From Coriobacteriia bacterium (GTDB taxonomy: Bacteria > Actinomycetota > Coriobacteriia > Anaerosomatales > SLCP01), in assembly GCA_007121015.1 (NCBI GenBank), contig SKMN01000067.1, positions 1 through 38,665 of the forward strand: a DNA stretch of 38,665 nt. The letters are read 5' to 3'. Of the stretch, positions 9,086-17,039 are shown one piece after another. Every line of letters starts with the position of its first letter. Position 1 is the stretch's first letter. The notes beneath the pieces were generated by a model. That model had not been told where the DNA came from. It made no database searches and worked only from the letters and a program-made list of their open reading frames with translations. The translations under genes and the position numbers were made by a program.

Positions 9086-9478
9086 ATGAGCAGACGTTCA
9101 GATGACATGCCCCCGCCTCGGTGCGCAGGGGACGAGTGTAGCGTCGAGAGTATCGACGCCGCTGCGGTGGGCCGTGCTGCGGCGGTCGTGCCCGACGACG
9201 TGCGCCTCAAGACGATGTCCGACATCTTCTCCGCACTCGCCGATCCGACCCGTTTGCGCATCCTCACCGCGCTCACCGCGGGCGAGTTGTGTGTCTGCGA
9301 TCTTGCCGAGGTGACCGGCGTGAGCGCCTCGGCCGTGAGTCACCAGCTCCGCGTCTTGCGCGACCGTGACCTCGTGACGTTCACGCGGGTGGGCCGCCAG
9401 GCGATCTACCGGCTCTCCGACGAGCACGTCGCCTCCCTCCTCGAGCAGGGATCCGAGCACGCCGGGGAGCACCGATGA
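9086..9478 (+). CDS. ArsR/SmtB/CadC-family metal-responsive repressor
   Basis: A winged-helix repressor that releases DNA when it binds metal. The 130-residue protein shows three kinds of metal ligand known in this family. First, N-terminal cysteines C13 and C18. Second, the alpha3 motif ELCVCD with C69 and C71; together these correspond to the CadC site for Cd/Pb/Bi. Third, a perfect alpha5 zinc site D-x-H-x10-H-x2-E (D112, H114, H125, E128) near the C-terminus. The DNA-recognition helix is in VSASAVSHQLRVLRDRDLV. Its stop overlaps the ATPase start codon (ATGA), so the pair is an operon. Cd/Zn/Pb sensing is the expected role; the actual metal is not known. Confidence 0.92.
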   Translation: MSRRSDDMPPPRCAGDECSVESIDAAAVGRAAAVVPDDVRLKTMSDIFSALADPTRLRILTALTAGELCVCDLAEVTGVSASAVSHQLRVLRDRDLVTFTRVGRQAIYRLSDEHVASLLEQGSEHAGEHR

Positions 9479-11694
9479 GCGCCGGGCCCGCACAGGCCAC
9501 CTACCGTCTCACCGGCCTCGATTGACCGGATTGCGCGCGCACCGTGAGTGCGTCGGTCGAGCAGATACCCGGCGTCATCCGCGCCGAGGTGAACTTCGCG
9601 AGCGGCGTCATGGTGCTCGACTACGATCCCGCAGCCGACCCGCGGGAGCGGGCGGTGGCCCTCGTGCGTTCGACCGGGCACGGCGTCGAACTCCTCGCCG
9701 GCGCGGGCGCACCCGCCGAGGGGCTCCGTACAACCTGGTGGGTCGAGCGCGGACACGCGGTGACGACCGCTGCGGCCGCCGTGCTCATCGTGAGTGCCTG
9801 GCTGCTCGCGCGCAGCGGCGTGGAGTGGGGTCCCTCGGCCTCCGTCGCCCTCTACGCGGCGGCGATCGTGTCGGGCGGCTGGCTCATCTTCCGCCGGGCG
9901 ATCGTGTCCGCGCGAGCCCGCTCCCTCGACATGAACGTGCTCATGACTGTCGCGGTGATCGGTGCGATGCTCATCGGCGAGTGGGCCGAGGGCGCCGCGG
10001 TCGTCTTCCTCTTCTCGGTGGGCGGCTGGCTCGAGTCGCGCTCGCTCGCGCGCACGCGCCGCTCGATCCGCGACCTCATGGACCTTTCGCCGCCGGTCGC
10101 GCGCGTGCGCGAAGCCAGCGGCATCGAGCACGAGCGCCCGGCTGCAGACGTCGAGGTGGGCCAGGTCGTGGTCGTACGCCCCGGCGAGCGCCTCGCGCTC
10201 GACGGCGAGGTCGCGCGAGGCGAATCTTCCGTCGACGAGAGTCCTATCACCGGCGAGTCCGTGCCCGCCGCCAAGGCCGCGGGCGACCACGTCTGGGCGG
10301 GCTCGCTCAACACGACCGGCGTGCTCGAGGTCCGCGTCACCGCGCGCGCCGCCGACTCGACGCTCGCGCACATCATCTACCTCGTCGAGGAAGCGCAGGC
10401 CTCCCGCGCTCCCGTCCAGCAGCTCGTCGACCGCTTCAGCTCCTACTACACGCCCGCCGTCATCGCGCTCGCGTTCCTCATCGCCACCGTCCCGCCCGCG
10501 GGCGGCGCGCTCCTCGGCGTGGAGTGGGGGACGTTCGAGACGTGGTTCTACCGGGCGCTCGTCATGCTCGTCGTCGCGTGTCCGTGCGCGCTCGTGATCT
10601 CCACCCCGGTGTCGATCGTCTCGGCGATAACGCGCGCCACCCGCGACGGCGTGCTCGTCAAGGGCGGCACGCACCTCGAGACCGCCGCGCGCGTCCGCGC
10701 CGTCGCGTTCGACAAGACCGGCACGCTCACGTGCGGCGCGCCCGAGGTCGTCGACGTACTCGCGCTCACCGGCACCGGTACCTCCGACATCCTCTCCGTC
10801 GCAGCCACGCTCGAAGCATCCTCGGCCCACCCGCTCGCCGCCGCCGTCGTGCGTGCCGCGGGAGAGGCGTCCCGCGTGCACCTCGACTGGTTCGAGGACC
10901 TTCCCGGTCGAGGCGTGTCCGGCACCGTCGACGGCGTGCTGCACTCGGTGGTGAGCCCCGCGCACGCCGAGGAGACCGGCGCGCTCGACGCCCAAGCTGC
11001 CGAGGAGATCGCTCGTCTCGAGGCCGATGGCCGCACCGTGCTCGTGTTGGTGAGCGACGGGCGGGCTGCGGGGCTCATCGGCGTGGCCGACGAGGTGCGT
11101 CCGGCCTCGCAGGCGACCGTGGCCGCGCTGCACGGCCTCGGCATGGACCACGTCGTCATGCTCACCGGCGACAACGAGCGCACCGCCGCGGCGGTTGCCG
11201 CGCGCGCGGGCGTACGCGAGTTCCTCGCGCGGCTACTGCCCGGCGACAAGGTCGACGCGGTCAGACGCCTCAAGGAGCAGTACGGCATCGTCGCGATGGT
11301 GGGTGACGGCATCAACGACGCCCCGGCGCTCGCCGCGTCCGACCTCGGCATCGCGATGGGGGCGGCGGGCAGCGACACCGCGCTGCAGACCGCAGACGTC
11401 GCACTCATGTCCGACGACCTGACCCAGGTGCCGCGCTTCCTCGACCTCGGCCGGCGGACCGTCGCCATCATCAAGCAGAACGTCGCGGTGTCGATCGGCA
11501 TCAAGGCCGCCGTGCTCGTGCTAGCGGCGACCGGGCACGCGACGCTGTGGATGGCGGTCTTCGCCGACATGGGCGTGTCGCTGATGGTGACGCTCAACGG
11601 GATGCGCCTGCTAGGCGCGCGTCCCGGTGCAGGGGCGGCCGCGCAGGGGAAGAACGAAGGAGACATCGCCGCTCCGTGCGGCGCAGACGCGTGA
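9475..11694 (+). CDS. P1B-2-type metal-exporting ATPase, probable selenoprotein (Sec17 from UGA 9523-9525)
   Basis: Predicted to export Zn2+/Cd2+/Pb2+ or similar soft metals using ATP. From the ATG at 9475 (overlapping the repressor stop) the frame reads through one in-frame TGA. Residues 14-21 are G-L-D-U-P-D-C-A, where heavy-metal-associated domains have GxDCxxCA, so the UGA replaces the first metal-binding Cys. The rest is canonical: actuator TGES (259-262), transmembrane CPC at 369-371 in CPCALVISTP (the P1B-2 CPC-x4-SxP), phosphorylated D413 in DKTGTLT, SAHPLA, GDGINDAP around 611, and D698 in the ADMG motif of the last transmembrane region. With Sec the protein is 739 residues. Without read-through, a GTG at 9544 would give 716 residues lacking the metal motif. 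Confidence 0.88.
9524..9558 (+). promoter_or_regulatory. candidate bacterial SECIS element in the ATPase mRNA
   Basis: Directly after the UGA an apical 5-bp stem, CGCAC (9538-9542) with GTGCG (9548-9552), holds the five-base loop CGTGA. The loop begins 17 bases after the UGA and has a G in its first two positions, as the bacterial SECIS consensus asks. A lower 5-bp stem, GACCG (9524-9528, including the GA of UGA) with CGGTC (9554-9558), extends the hairpin, with an asymmetric internal loop on the 5' side. SelB recognition is inferred, not shown. Confidence 0.6.
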
Positions 11695-11705
11695 GAGGTG
11701 GGAGC

Positions 11706-12071
11706 GTGGACACTCAGCAGTTCATGCGGTTCATGGCGGCGTGGGCGCTCGTGCACGAGACCGCCGACGAGGGCTGGAAGTCAGCGGTCGAGCGCGGTCG
11801 CGCGCAGGCCGCTGGCGAGATGGCCGACGGCGGTCCCGAGGCGTTCGTCGACGGACTCTCCGCGATGATCGCCGAGGAGACCGAGCGTCTCAAGGCCGCA
11901 CTCGCCGAGGGCGGGGTGGAGGGCGCCTCGAAGGCCGAGGTCGCCGAGCGGCTCGACGAGCTCGCGTTCGAGGTCGGAGAGCTCCGCGGGCGCATCGAGA
12001 CGCTGCAGGCCTCGATCGACGCCCTCGACGCGTCGCGCGACGCGTCGCACGACTCCGTACGCGACGAGTAG
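11706..12071 (+). CDS. small coiled-coil (phasin-like) protein, function unknown
   Basis: I do not recognise a specific family. The 121-residue protein is almost entirely helical by composition. The N-terminal half has a repeated A/E pattern (FMRFMAAWALVHETADEGWK), and residues about 78-112 (EVAERLDELAFEVGELRGRI and onward) have heptad-like leucine spacing of a coiled coil. There is no signal peptide or membrane segment. The GTG at 11706 is preceded by GAGGTGGGAG. It sits 11 bases after the ATPase stop and 12 bases before an ABC1/UbiB kinase-like gene. The last pair resembles the association of small phasin-like helical proteins with UbiB-like kinases, so a partner role is a reasonable guess only. 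Confidence 0.7.
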   Translation: MDTQQFMRFMAAWALVHETADEGWKSAVERGRAQAAGEMADGGPEAFVDGLSAMIAEETERLKAALAEGGVEGASKAEVAERLDELAFEVGELRGRIETLQASIDALDASRDASHDSVRDE

Positions 12072-12083
12072 CTGGCGCCCGCC

Positions 12084-13445
12084 GTGTCGCGCCGCTCGCG
12101 CACCGTCGCCAGCACGTTCGTCCGTCACCTCGCGGGAGCATCCGTGCGCGCGCGCTTCGGGTTCGCGCCCCGCTCCCGGAGACGCGCCGCTTTCGCGCGG
12201 GGCACGCGGCTCGCGCTCGAGGACCTCGGCCCGGCGTTCGTGAAGCTCGGGCAGGTCGCGAGCGTGCGCCCCGACCTCGTGCCGCCGGAGTACGTGTTCG
12301 AGTTCGAGCGGCTTCAGGATGCGTGCGCGCCGGTCCCGGCGGCCGATATCGAGCGCGCCGTGACACGTTCGCTCGGTCGTCCGCTGCGCGAGTTGTACGC
12401 CGAGTTCGACCCGGTGCCGGTGGCGTCGGCCTCCATCGCCCAGGTGCATCGGGCGACCCTCGCTCGGCCCGTGCGCCCGGTGTTCGGCGACATGCTGCCG
12501 GCCGGCACGCCGGTCGCCATCAAGGTCGTGCGTCCCGGGGCCGCCTGCCAGATCGCCGCCGACATCGTCGAGGCGCGCCGCGTGCTCGGTCGTGCCCACC
12601 GGCTCGGGCTCGCCCGCTACCTCGACGCGCCCCGCCTCCTCGAGGAGTTCGCCGTCTCCCTGGGAAGCGAACTGGACCTGCGCACCGAGGGTCGGGTCGC
12701 CGACCGCTTCGCCTTCGACTTCCGCGACGACCCGCTCGTGTTCGTGCCGAGGATCGTCTGGCCGCTGTCGGCGCGCGGGGTGCTCACGATGGAGTTCGTC
12801 GAGGGGTGGCGGCTCACCGACCTCGACGATGCGACCCGGCGCGGGATCGACGCGTACCGGCTCGCGCTCCACGGGGCCGAGGTGTTCATGCGCCAGGTGC
12901 TCGTCACCGGCCGCTACCACGCCGACCTCCACCCCGCGAACCTCTTCGTCACCCCGGACTCGCGCATCTGCTACCTTGACTTCGGCATCGTGGGAACGAC
13001 GGCTCCGGCGCAGCGTGTCGCGATCGCGCAGGTGCTCGCGGCCACCGTCTACGGCGACGCCGACCGCGCGCTGCGGTACTCGGCAGAGCTCGGACTCGTG
13101 GTCCCGCCGGAGCGCGAGGCGGAGGTGCGCGCGCGGGTCGAGGAGCTCATGGCGACCACGCTGCGGGTTCCCGGGCAGCCCGCCGACATCCGCGGGTTCG
13201 CGGTCGGTTTCCTCGGCATCATGGCCGACGTGCGCGTGGCGATCCCCGCAGGCTACGGACTGCTCGTCAAGGCGCTCGTGACGGTGGAGGGGGTCGCGCG
13301 GGCGATCTACCCCGACATCGACATCGTGACGGCGGCCAAGCCGTTCGCGACCCGACTGATCGCCGAGGAGATGGTGCGGCCGGCGCGGCTCGCCGAGCGT
13401 ATCCCGGCCGCGCTGCGTGCGGCGATGGCAGAGCTCGCGCGGTAG
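12084..13445 (+). CDS. ABC1/UbiB (AarF)-family atypical kinase-like protein
   Basis: UbiB-family proteins are protein-kinase-like ATPases that support isoprenoid-quinone or lipid metabolism at membranes. The 453-residue protein shows the diagnostic KxGQ motif in FVKLGQVASVRPDLVP (about residue 53), the A-rich loop ASASIAQVH, the conserved lysine in AIKVVRPG, ExD in SELDLRTE, the catalytic HADLHPANLF and the metal-binding LDFG. The helical C-terminal tail, usually membrane-associated, is present. The start is a GTG with no strong ribosome binding site, 12 bases after the upstream coiled-coil gene, suggesting coupling. It converges on larE with a 7-base gap. The substrate is not known for this family as a whole. 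Confidence 0.9.
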   Translation: MSRRSRTVASTFVRHLAGASVRARFGFAPRSRRRAAFARGTRLALEDLGPAFVKLGQVASVRPDLVPPEYVFEFERLQDACAPVPAADIERAVTRSLGRPLRELYAEFDPVPVASASIAQVHRATLARPVRPVFGDMLPAGTPVAIKVVRPGAACQIAADIVEARRVLGRAHRLGLARYLDAPRLLEEFAVSLGSELDLRTEGRVADRFAFDFRDDPLVFVPRIVWPLSARGVLTMEFVEGWRLTDLDDATRRGIDAYRLALHGAEVFMRQVLVTGRYHADLHPANLFVTPDSRICYLDFGIVGTTAPAQRVAIAQVLAATVYGDADRALRYSAELGLVVPPEREAEVRARVEELMATTLRVPGQPADIRGFAVGFLGIMADVRVAIPAGYGLLVKALVTVEGVARAIYPDIDIVTAAKPFATRLIAEEMVRPARLAERIPAALRAAMAELAR

Positions 13446-13452
13446 ACGTGTG

Positions 13453-14277
13453 CTAGTTCTCGGCGGCGATCGCCGGGAGCGTCTCGTTGAGGCTGCCGGT
13501 GCGGTAGCCGTCGAGATCCTGGGCGGCGAAAGCGAAGCCGGCCTCGCGCAGCGCGACGGCCATCTCACCGCGGCGGTCCCACGCGAACTGCATCTCGGGC
13601 GGATCGACCTCCACGCGCGCGACGTCGCCGTGGGCGCGCACGCGGAACTGGCTGAGCCCGAGGCGCCGGAGCGCGTACTCGGCCTCGGCCACGCGGCGCA
13701 GACCGTCCTCGGTGATCTCTTCGCCGTATGGGAACCGGGACGCAAGACATGCCATCGACGGCTTGTCCCAGTTCGGGAGGCCGAGCATGTGCGCGACGTC
13801 GCGGATGTCGTCCTTGGTCATGCCGGCGAGTTGCAGCGGGCTCACGACCCCGAACTTCTCCGCGGCGCGTTGTCCGGGGCGATGGTCGTCCAGGTCGTCG
13901 ATGTTCGAGCCGTCCGCGACGTGCGTCAGACCGCGGCTGTGGGCGAGTGTGCGCAACAAGCCGAAGAGCTCGACCTTGCAGTGATAGCAGCGGTCCGGCG
14001 TGTTGGCGCGGAACTGCGGGTCGACGAGTTCATGGGTCTCGACCTGGTGGATCTCGAAGCCGAGGTTGCGGGCGACCTGGCGTGCCTCTTCGCACTCGGA
14101 CTCGGGGTATGTGTCCGAGATCGCGAGCACGGACAGGCAGCGGGACCCGAGCACGGCGTGCGCAGTGAACGCCAGGAGCGTCGAGTCGACGCCGCCGGAG
14201 TAGGCGACGAGCACGCTATCGAGCGACCGCACGATGTCTCGCAAGCGGTCGTACTTGGAAGAGGCGTCCACCAACAT
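13453..14277 (-). CDS. larE: ATP-dependent sacrificial sulfur transferase LarE
   Basis: LarE adds sulfur to the pyridinium ring during assembly of the nickel-pincer cofactor of lactate racemase-type enzymes. The 274-residue product has the PP-loop SGGVDST at residues 27-33, the adjoining pair C97 and C100 in PDRCYHCK, and the conserved cysteine C177 in KPSMACLASRFPYG, which aligns with the sacrificial C176 of the Lactobacillus enzyme. The extra CxxC pair would suit the [4Fe-4S] subtype of LarE; that is inference. The ATG at 14277 abuts its GAGGGG ribosome binding site. A GTG at 14271 has better spacing and may be the true start. No larA, larB or larC gene is in the window. Confidence 0.88.
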   Translation of the reverse strand: MLVDASSKYDRLRDIVRSLDSVLVAYSGGVDSTLLAFTAHAVLGSRCLSVLAISDTYPESECEEARQVARNLGFEIHQVETHELVDPQFRANTPDRCYHCKVELFGLLRTLAHSRGLTHVADGSNIDDLDDHRPGQRAAEKFGVVSPLQLAGMTKDDIRDVAHMLGLPNWDKPSMACLASRFPYGEEITEDGLRRVAEAEYALRRLGLSQFRVRAHGDVARVEVDPPEMQFAWDRRGEMAVALREAGFAFAAQDLDGYRTGSLNETLPAIAAEN

Positions 14278-14403
14278 CCCCTCGGAACGACAGGCTCCCA
14301 GTATAGCCCGATGAGCCTCGCCGATGGCAAGGAGTGTCGGATGAACTAGTCGTGCGGAGCGCACCGATATGCGAGCGGCGCGAATGAAACGACGAACGGC
14401 TAC

Positions 14404-14432
14404 TTGATTCCCTCGAGGCGGATGCCGATACA
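14404..14432 (+). promoter_or_regulatory. possible promoter for the secreted CWB2 protein
   Basis: TTGATT at 14404-14409 and GATACA at 14427-14432 are separated by 17 bases, about 80 bases before the chosen ATG at 14512. The match is moderate, and the divergent larE promoter should lie in the same 234-base gap. Confidence 0.35.
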
Positions 14433-14511
14433 TGAGGTGTCGTCCGGACCGGTTCGAGTATCCTATACCGGATGCGTTCCCGGCAGGAGATCCATCACGA
14501 GAGGAGACGGT

Positions 14512-16788
14512 ATGAGGGCACGTGAAGTATCGGAGTCCGGCGGACGGCTGAGGAGGGCGCTCGTCGTCACCGTGCTCGCCGCCGCGCTCCTGGTCGCCCA
14601 GGGTGCTCTGCCCGCAGGGGCGACCTGGCAAAGCTTCTTCTACCCGCAGCTCGTCTCTGTCAGCAGCGATGGAGTGCTCGGGAACCACGACTCGCGGAGC
14701 CCGGCCATCAGCGCGGACGGTCGCTACGTCGCGTTCAGGTCGCGCGCGAGTAACCTCGTGCCGGGTCTCCTCGGTACGAGCCACTATCGTATCTACCGCC
14801 ACGACCGTCTGACGCAAGAGACGGTGCTCGTCAGCGAGTCGACGGTGCCGGACGAGATCGTCGACAAGGACTCCTACGAGCCGCGGATCAGCAGCTGCGG
14901 CAGGTACGTCGGGTTCATCAGCGATTTCTCGTTCGTCGCCGAGGACACGAACGACGCTTGGGACATCTACGTCCGCGACATGGAGACCGGCGAGTACGCG
15001 CTGGTCGACTTCTTCGGGGACGGTTCGCCACTTCCGCAGATATGGTGGGAGACCATCAAGTTCACCGGTGATGCAAGTTTCGTGATCTTCACGTCGTGGG
15101 GCCAAGACCTGCTCGGTACCGGGAGGACGAGCGCCAGCTACAACGTCTGGGGCTACGACCTCATGTCCGAGGAAGCCACCCTCGTGAGCGTTCCCACCAC
15201 CGGCACCGCGGTCGCGACTCAGAACACCTACCACAACGACATCTCCAGTGACGGCAAGTACGCGGTCTTCTGGACTCACAACGACTGGGACCCCGCGGAC
15301 ACCAACAACGGCTGGGACCTCTACGTCAAGGACATGGAGACCGGCGAGCTTACCTGGGTCGACTTCTACGGGGACGGCTCGGCGCTCGAAAACAACTATG
15401 GGTACTCGCTGACCCTCAGCGGTGACGGGTCGCGCATCGCGTTCGACGCGTGGCACTCGCTTCTGCCAGGGGACACGTTGGCATACCGGGACGTCTACTC
15501 CTACTGCCTCGCCTCTGAAGAGGCAACCCTCGTCAGCGGTCCGCACATCACCGACCGCGGCTCGCGCACGCCGAGTATCACCGACGACGGGCGTTACGTC
15601 GCCTTCTTCACCGGTCAGCCGTTCGCCGACGACGACGTGAACGGTGACCAGGACATCTACATCAAGGACATGGAGACCGGCGAGTTCATCCGTGTACCGG
15701 TCATGGGGGTCGATGCACTGCCCGGCAGCGACGTGCGGGATATCGTCATGTCGGGCGACGGCGAGCATCTCGTGTTCAGGGACAGGAGCGGGCTGACCCC
15801 GGCAGATACGAACGGCCGTGACGACATCTACTACGCTCCCGTGGTGCGTCCGGCTCTCTCCGATGGGCCGACGCGCCTCGAGGGCGCGAACCGCTACCAG
15901 ACAGCGGTGAACGTCTCCGAGGAGGCATTCCCGCTCGGTGCGCGGACCGTGGTGATCGCGACCGGTGAGAACTGGCCCGATGCGCTTGGCGGCTCCGCGC
16001 TGGCGGGTGCTGTCGATGGGCCCGTGTTGCTGACGCGCTCCGGCGCGCTCACCGGTGTGACCAAGGCGGAACTCGAACGCCTCGGCGCGCGGAACGCCTA
16101 CATCCTCGGCGGCCACGATGCCATCTCGCCTGCGGTCGAACTCGAACTCGAAGCACTGCTGCCCGGTTTCGTGTGGCGCATCGGCGGACCCGACCGCTAC
16201 GCGACCTCCAAGGCGGTCGCCAACCGCGTGGTCGAACTCCTCGGCCACCAGTGGGACGGCAAAGCGTGCGTCGCGACGGGCATGGACTTCCCGGACGCGG
16301 TGGGTGCGGCACCGCTCGGTGCCGGCTTGGGTTGGCCGGTTGTGCTCGTCTGGCCGAGCGACCCGTACGTGTTGCTGCCACCCGGTACCCAGAGCACGGT
16401 CATCCTCGGCGGGGAGAGCGCCGTGGGTCCGTCGATCGAGGCGTACCTCGAGTTCATCCTCGGCGCGGGGAACGTCGACCGTGAGGGTGGCGTCAACCGC
16501 TACGAGACCTCCGCGATGGCAGCCCAGTACGGCATCGATCACGGTCTGCTGTGGAACCAGGTCGGCATCTCGACCGGTGCCAGCTACCCGGATGCGCTGA
16601 CAGGTGGCGTGGCGCTCGGTCTGCACCGCTCCACGCTGCTGTTGACGCCGTCGACGTCGCTGCACGGTGCTGCGGCCGCGAAACTCGAAGCCAACAAGGA
16701 CGATATCGACACCGTGAACTTCCTCGGCGGCAACGCTGCTCTCGATGCGGCCGTCGAGGGCCAGGTGAAGATGCTCCTCGGCATGTGA
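14512..16788 (+). CDS. secreted beta-propeller (PD40/TolB-like) protein with three cell-wall-binding CWB2 repeats
   Basis: A Sec signal peptide (basic n-region RRAL, hydrophobic core to about residue 39, cleavage near PAGA-TW) directs export. Residues about 45-450 hold beta-propeller-like repeats: SxDGRYVAFxSxASNLVPG blades and three copies of DIY/DLY-(V/I)-(R/K)-DMETGE. Residues 457 to the end are three CWB2 (Pfam PF04122-type) repeats, each beginning with a GxNRY or GPDRY motif (RLEGANRYQTA, RIGGPDRYATS, REGGVNRYETS) and containing an ATG..WPDAL-like strand and ILGG. CWB2 repeats bind anionic cell-wall polymers. I chose the ATG at 14512 because GAGGAG precedes it at 14501-14506. The length is 758 residues. 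What the propeller binds is unknown. Confidence 0.9.
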   Translation: MRAREVSESGGRLRRALVVTVLAAALLVAQGALPAGATWQSFFYPQLVSVSSDGVLGNHDSRSPAISADGRYVAFRSRASNLVPGLLGTSHYRIYRHDRLTQETVLVSESTVPDEIVDKDSYEPRISSCGRYVGFISDFSFVAEDTNDAWDIYVRDMETGEYALVDFFGDGSPLPQIWWETIKFTGDASFVIFTSWGQDLLGTGRTSASYNVWGYDLMSEEATLVSVPTTGTAVATQNTYHNDISSDGKYAVFWTHNDWDPADTNNGWDLYVKDMETGELTWVDFYGDGSALENNYGYSLTLSGDGSRIAFDAWHSLLPGDTLAYRDVYSYCLASEEATLVSGPHITDRGSRTPSITDDGRYVAFFTGQPFADDDVNGDQDIYIKDMETGEFIRVPVMGVDALPGSDVRDIVMSGDGEHLVFRDRSGLTPADTNGRDDIYYAPVVRPALSDGPTRLEGANRYQTAVNVSEEAFPLGARTVVIATGENWPDALGGSALAGAVDGPVLLTRSGALTGVTKAELERLGARNAYILGGHDAISPAVELELEALLPGFVWRIGGPDRYATSKAVANRVVELLGHQWDGKACVATGMDFPDAVGAAPLGAGLGWPVVLVWPSDPYVLLPPGTQSTVILGGESAVGPSIEAYLEFILGAGNVDREGGVNRYETSAMAAQYGIDHGLLWNQVGISTGASYPDALTGGVALGLHRSTLLLTPSTSLHGAAAAKLEANKDDIDTVNFLGGNAALDAAVEGQVKMLLGM

Positions 16789-16833
16789 ACCTGAACCCGG
16801 GCAGCGGATAGCGCGAGTCATCCGTTGATCGAT

Positions 16834-16867
16834 GGGCGGCTCCACTCCTGCGGGGGTGGGGCCGCCC
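16834..16867 (+). terminator. 15-bp hairpin terminator after the CWB2 protein gene
   Basis: Arms 16834-16848 and 16853-16867 pair over 15 positions (two G-U pairs), with a four-base loop tgcg. It lies 46 bases after the stop codon. There is no T-run. The stability and position argue for transcription termination before acs. Confidence 0.7.
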
Positions 16868-16947
16868 GTGCATTGGCGCGACGGCACACCGCGGCGCGAC
16901 TTCCGCAACGCCCCCGTCTGCTCCGTCGGCACGTGCCGCCCGCAGAC

Positions 16948-16959
16948 GGGTATGTACCC
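16948..16959. promoter_or_regulatory. short palindrome upstream of acs, possible operator
   Basis: GGGTATGTACCC has 5-base inverted arms and sits about 80 bases before the acs start codon. An outer CGGGT/ACCCCCG context strengthens the symmetry slightly. No known operator consensus was recognised. Confidence 0.25.
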
Positions 16960-17039
16960 CCGTGTACGCCGCCGGGCGTGTCGACTGCCATTCGCAGCCG
17001 CACGGGCGCTGGACCGAACCGCCGACCACGGGAGGCCCC

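Noticed and set aside
9475-9525. The region as a 16-residue leader peptide ending at TGA
   Set aside because: The 16 residues are the start of a heavy-metal-associated domain continuing in frame after the TGA, and the motif is completed by the codons beyond it.
13453-16932. 1159-codon minus-strand open frame
   Set aside because: Only its C-terminal part (13453-14277) is larE. The rest is antisense to the clear CWB2 protein gene and is a high-GC shadow frame.
16962-17039. 26-residue N-terminal extension of acetyl-CoA synthetase
   Set aside because: It has no similarity to the family, and GGGAGG is placed just before the ATG at 17040.
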